This document shows positions 14,799-16,339 of a stretch of DNA of 16,339 nucleotides, one piece after another. Under the pieces are notes generated by a model that worked only from the letters and a program-made list of their open reading frames with translations, made no database searches and had not been told where the DNA came from. The stretch's first letter is position 1. Every line of letters begins with the position of its first letter. Made by a program: the position numbers and the translations under genes. Source of the DNA: an uncultured Prevotellaceae bacterium (GTDB lineage: Bacteria > Bacteroidota > Bacteroidia > Bacteroidales > Bacteroidaceae); NCBI GenBank assembly GCA_937915745.1, contig CALGGJ010000077.1, positions 1 to 16,339 on the forward strand, in the 5' to 3' direction.

Positions 14799-14808
14799 AT
14801 TCTTAACA

Positions 14809-15657
14809 ATGGCAAAAAAGAAACTATCACCACAGGAACTGCCCGTAGAAGACAAACTGAAGTTGCTCTACCAGTTGCAGACAGTATTGAGCGAGATTGA
14901 CCGCATACGTACCCTGCGTGGCGAACTTCCACTCGAAGTTGAAGACCTTGAAGACGAAGTAGAAGGTCTGAAGACACGCATCGAGCGCACCAACGCTTCA
15001 ATCGAAACCCTTCGTGCCACAGTGAACGAAATGAAAAACAACATCGTGTTGGCCACGGGCAAGATTGAGACCTACAAGACCCAACTCGACAATGTGCGTA
15101 ACAACCGCGAATATGACACACTGAACAAGGAAATCGAATATCAGACACTCGAAGTAGAACTGTTCAACAAGCGCATCCGAGAGGCACAGACAGCCGAACA
15201 GGCCAAGCGTGAGTTGCTCGAATCAAGTCAGGCCACACTCGATGAACGCATGCAAGACCTGGAAGTGACTAAAAACGAGCTGGACGAAATCGTTGCAGAA
15301 ACAAAGGCTGACGAAGAAAAACTGCGCGAGAAGGCAAAGAACCTCGAACTGTCTATCGAACCCCGACTGCTGGCGTCGTTCAAACGCATACGCAAGAACT
15401 CACGCAACGGTCTGGGAATAGTATATGTGCAGCGCGACTCGTGTGGAGGCTGCTTCGCTCAGATACCGCCACAGCGACAGCTTGATGTACGTATGCGTAA
15501 GAAAATCATCGTTTGCGAATATTGCGGGCGCATACTCATCGACCCCGAACTTGCAGGGGTGAAGATAGAAAAATCGGCCGATGACACCAAGCGTCGCAGC
15601 CGCCGCCCGGCACGCAAGACCGTAGCCGACGAGCAGGACAACGATATAGAAGCATAA
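14809..15657 (+). CDS. Coiled-coil C4 zinc-ribbon protein (zf-RING_7 type)
   Basis: The protein has 282 residues. Residues 15-185 are a long heptad-rich antiparallel coiled coil (many E, K, L and R). Residues 205-245 form a zinc ribbon with Cys212/Cys215 (SCGGC) and Cys236/Cys239 (CEYC). The C-terminal tail (255-282) is basic, then acidic, and probably disordered. These match the widespread bacterial family described as putative nucleic-acid-binding zinc-ribbon proteins (CdsZ-type in other lineages); a precise role is not established. Pairing with nif3 is common in the phylum. No perfect TAnnTTTG lies upstream, but TATACTTG at 14747-14754, inside the right end of the fold-back element, is one base off. 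Confidence 0.85.
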   Translation: MAKKKLSPQELPVEDKLKLLYQLQTVLSEIDRIRTLRGELPLEVEDLEDEVEGLKTRIERTNASIETLRATVNEMKNNIVLATGKIETYKTQLDNVRNNREYDTLNKEIEYQTLEVELFNKRIREAQTAEQAKRELLESSQATLDERMQDLEVTKNELDEIVAETKADEEKLREKAKNLELSIEPRLLASFKRIRKNSRNGLGIVYVQRDSCGGCFAQIPPQRQLDVRMRKKIIVCEYCGRILIDPELAGVKIEKSADDTKRRSRRPARKTVADEQDNDIEA

Positions 15658-15662
15658 TTCGC

Positions 15663-15684
15663 GCGTGCCTGCTTGCAGGCACGC
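15663..15684. terminator. Perfect hairpin between converging zinc-ribbon and luxS genes
   Basis: gcgtgcctgc (15663-15672) and gcaggcacgc (15675-15684) are exact complements; a realistic fold is a 9-bp stem with a cttg loop. It begins 6 bp after one stop codon and abuts the luxS stop codon. No T-run follows on either side, so it could be a bidirectional terminator or an mRNA 3' end-protecting stem. Confidence 0.6.
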
Positions 15685-16179
15685 CTATGCGTCGGCAAAC
15701 ACCATACCGTCTTCGAACGTTATCTGCAACTTTGTGTATTCGCAGTGGAAGTCATGCCGCAGGCGGTCAAGATAGCGCCTACATTCCCATTGGCACATAG
15801 GCAGGTCGTGCAACAGGCAGTTGCCGCAGGTCTGCGGCTCGGTGGCCGGCACTTTGTCCTGAGCCAGAATCCACTCAAGACATTCGATGGTGAGGCTGCG
15901 CATCTCGCTGGTGGTGTATGTCCCCGTCATGATGACATACATACCTGTGAGACAGCCCATAGGACCAACATATACCACATCATCCTTTACCCTGCTGTTG
16001 CGAAACCATGTGGCCATGAGGTGCTCCATGCTGTGCATGGCAGCAGGAGCCACTGCCGGTTCCCTGTTGGGCTCGGTAATGCGAAGGTCGAATGTGGTAA
16101 AACCCTTGTCTTCGCGCGACACATATATGCCAGGCTTCAGGCGGGTGTGGTCGATGGTGAAACTTTGTATTACTTCCAT
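15685..16179 (-). CDS. luxS: S-ribosylhomocysteine lyase
   Basis: The protein has 164 residues. The opening SFTIDHTRLKPGIYVSR is diagnostic. Zinc ligands are His49 and His53 in HSMEH and Cys118 in TCGNC; Glu52 is the catalytic base and Cys76 (GPMGCLTG) the conserved active-site cysteine. It splits S-ribosylhomocysteine into homocysteine and DPD, the precursor of autoinducer-2, in the cytoplasm. Additional cysteines at 121, 129 and 133 follow the zinc ligand, which is more than most LuxS proteins carry there. No TAnnTTTG box was found in the 26 bp that remain before the start of a probable insertion sequence, so its native promoter may be lost or replaced. Confidence 0.95.
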   Translation of the reverse strand: MEVIQSFTIDHTRLKPGIYVSREDKGFTTFDLRITEPNREPAVAPAAMHSMEHLMATWFRNSRVKDDVVYVGPMGCLTGMYVIMTGTYTTSEMRSLTIECLEWILAQDKVPATEPQTCGNCLLHDLPMCQWECRRYLDRLRHDFHCEYTKLQITFEDGMVFADA

Positions 16180-16205
16180 ACAGCTGCTCTTTTGTTATTA
16201 CTTCT

Positions 16206-16339
16206 ACCCGTTGGCGGAATTAAATCAGTGCGTACTTAATCCTACCTATGGGCTTGTTGTTAATGTAATTGATGTATTGTAACGCGGTCATCGCACTGAC
16301 TTTGCCCACTATTCGGGCAAAAAGACCGCAGGTTTCCTT
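16206..16339 (-). mobile_element. End of a probable IS982-family insertion sequence, running off the window
   Basis: The candidate end starts with acccgttggcgg on the plus strand. IS982-family termini usually begin with ACCC. The transposase C-terminus starts 14 bp inside it. The other end, the full inverted repeat and the target duplication lie outside the window, so the boundary is tentative. Confidence 0.55.
16220..16339 (-). CDS. IS982-family-like transposase, C-terminal 39 residues (partial)
   Basis: Read from the window edge on the minus strand, the frame is open for 39 codons to a TAA at 16220-16222. It ends in FARIVGKVSAMTALQYINY and then NNKPIGRIKYALI. This pattern (ARI-x-x-K, T-x-LQYIN, KPI-x-R-K-x-AL at the very end) is what I recall from Bacteroidales IS982 transposases. 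The catalytic part is not in the window. The frame has no start codon in view because the gene begins beyond the edge. The family call comes from memory of the C-terminal pattern and could be wrong; that it is coding is better supported than the family. Confidence 0.65.
   Translation of the reverse strand, partial: KETCGLFARIVGKVSAMTALQYINYINNKPIGRIKYALI

Noticed and set aside
16285..16330. Nested stem gcggtc/gaccgc around tttgccc/gggcaaa near the right edge, considered as a terminator or riboswitch upstream of luxS
   Set aside because: It lies inside the open frame that reads as a transposase C-terminus, so coding sequence explains it better.

Overview
The window looks like a chromosomal piece of a Bacteroidales bacterium, most likely Prevotellaceae-like (the family is an inference). 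Six genes have a TAnnTTTG -7 box a short distance upstream and no Shine-Dalgarno sequence. The gene content also fits: a DUF4348 lipoprotein, the Nif3 and C4 zinc-ribbon pair, PL10, GH43 and GH3 enzymes, and a C-terminal tail resembling an IS982 transposase. No rRNA, tRNA or CRISPR array was found.

Layout. 1-568 has no convincing gene; it holds a small hairpin, an internally deleted copy of a dispersed inverted-repeat element, and a possible decayed coding stretch. 569-1354 (-) is a two-domain carboxymuconolactone decarboxylase-like protein. 1517-3223 (+) is a secreted GH43 arabinanase-like enzyme fused to an SGNH esterase domain. 3244-3375 is a six-copy 22-bp tandem repeat. 3404-4102 (-) is a TrmN6-like tRNA methyltransferase. 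4282-8077 (+) is a tight three-gene operon: tagaturonate reductase (uxaB), a geranylgeranyl-reductase-like flavoprotein and a secreted PL10 pectate lyase, joined by 4-bp ATGA overlaps. A DUF4348 lipoprotein, murB and a PhnP-like metallo-hydrolase follow on the same strand. 10913-11320 is a repeat-filled gap. 11321-13477 (-) is a secreted GH3 enzyme. nif3 (+) diverges from it and is followed, after another repeat element, by a coiled-coil zinc-ribbon protein. luxS (-) faces that gene across a perfect hairpin, and the end of a probable IS982-family insertion sequence lies 26 bp upstream of the luxS start codon.

How the genes fit together. GH43-esterase, PL10 and GH3 are predicted to be exported and to attack plant cell-wall polysaccharide (arabinan, homogalacturonan and beta-linked oligosaccharides). 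UxaB sits downstream in galacturonate catabolism and is co-transcribed with the lyase, so this is a small pectin-use neighbourhood without a SusC/SusD pair in view. The rest is housekeeping: wall synthesis, tRNA modification, the Nif3 and zinc-ribbon pair, and the activated methyl cycle.

The most distinctive non-coding content is a family of roughly 100-205 bp fold-back (MITE-like) elements with four copies or partial copies in 16 kb. One lies between nif3 and the zinc-ribbon gene, flanked by a perfect 19-bp direct repeat. Other points of note are a nearly leaderless promoter for nif3 and an IS that has probably replaced the region upstream of luxS.
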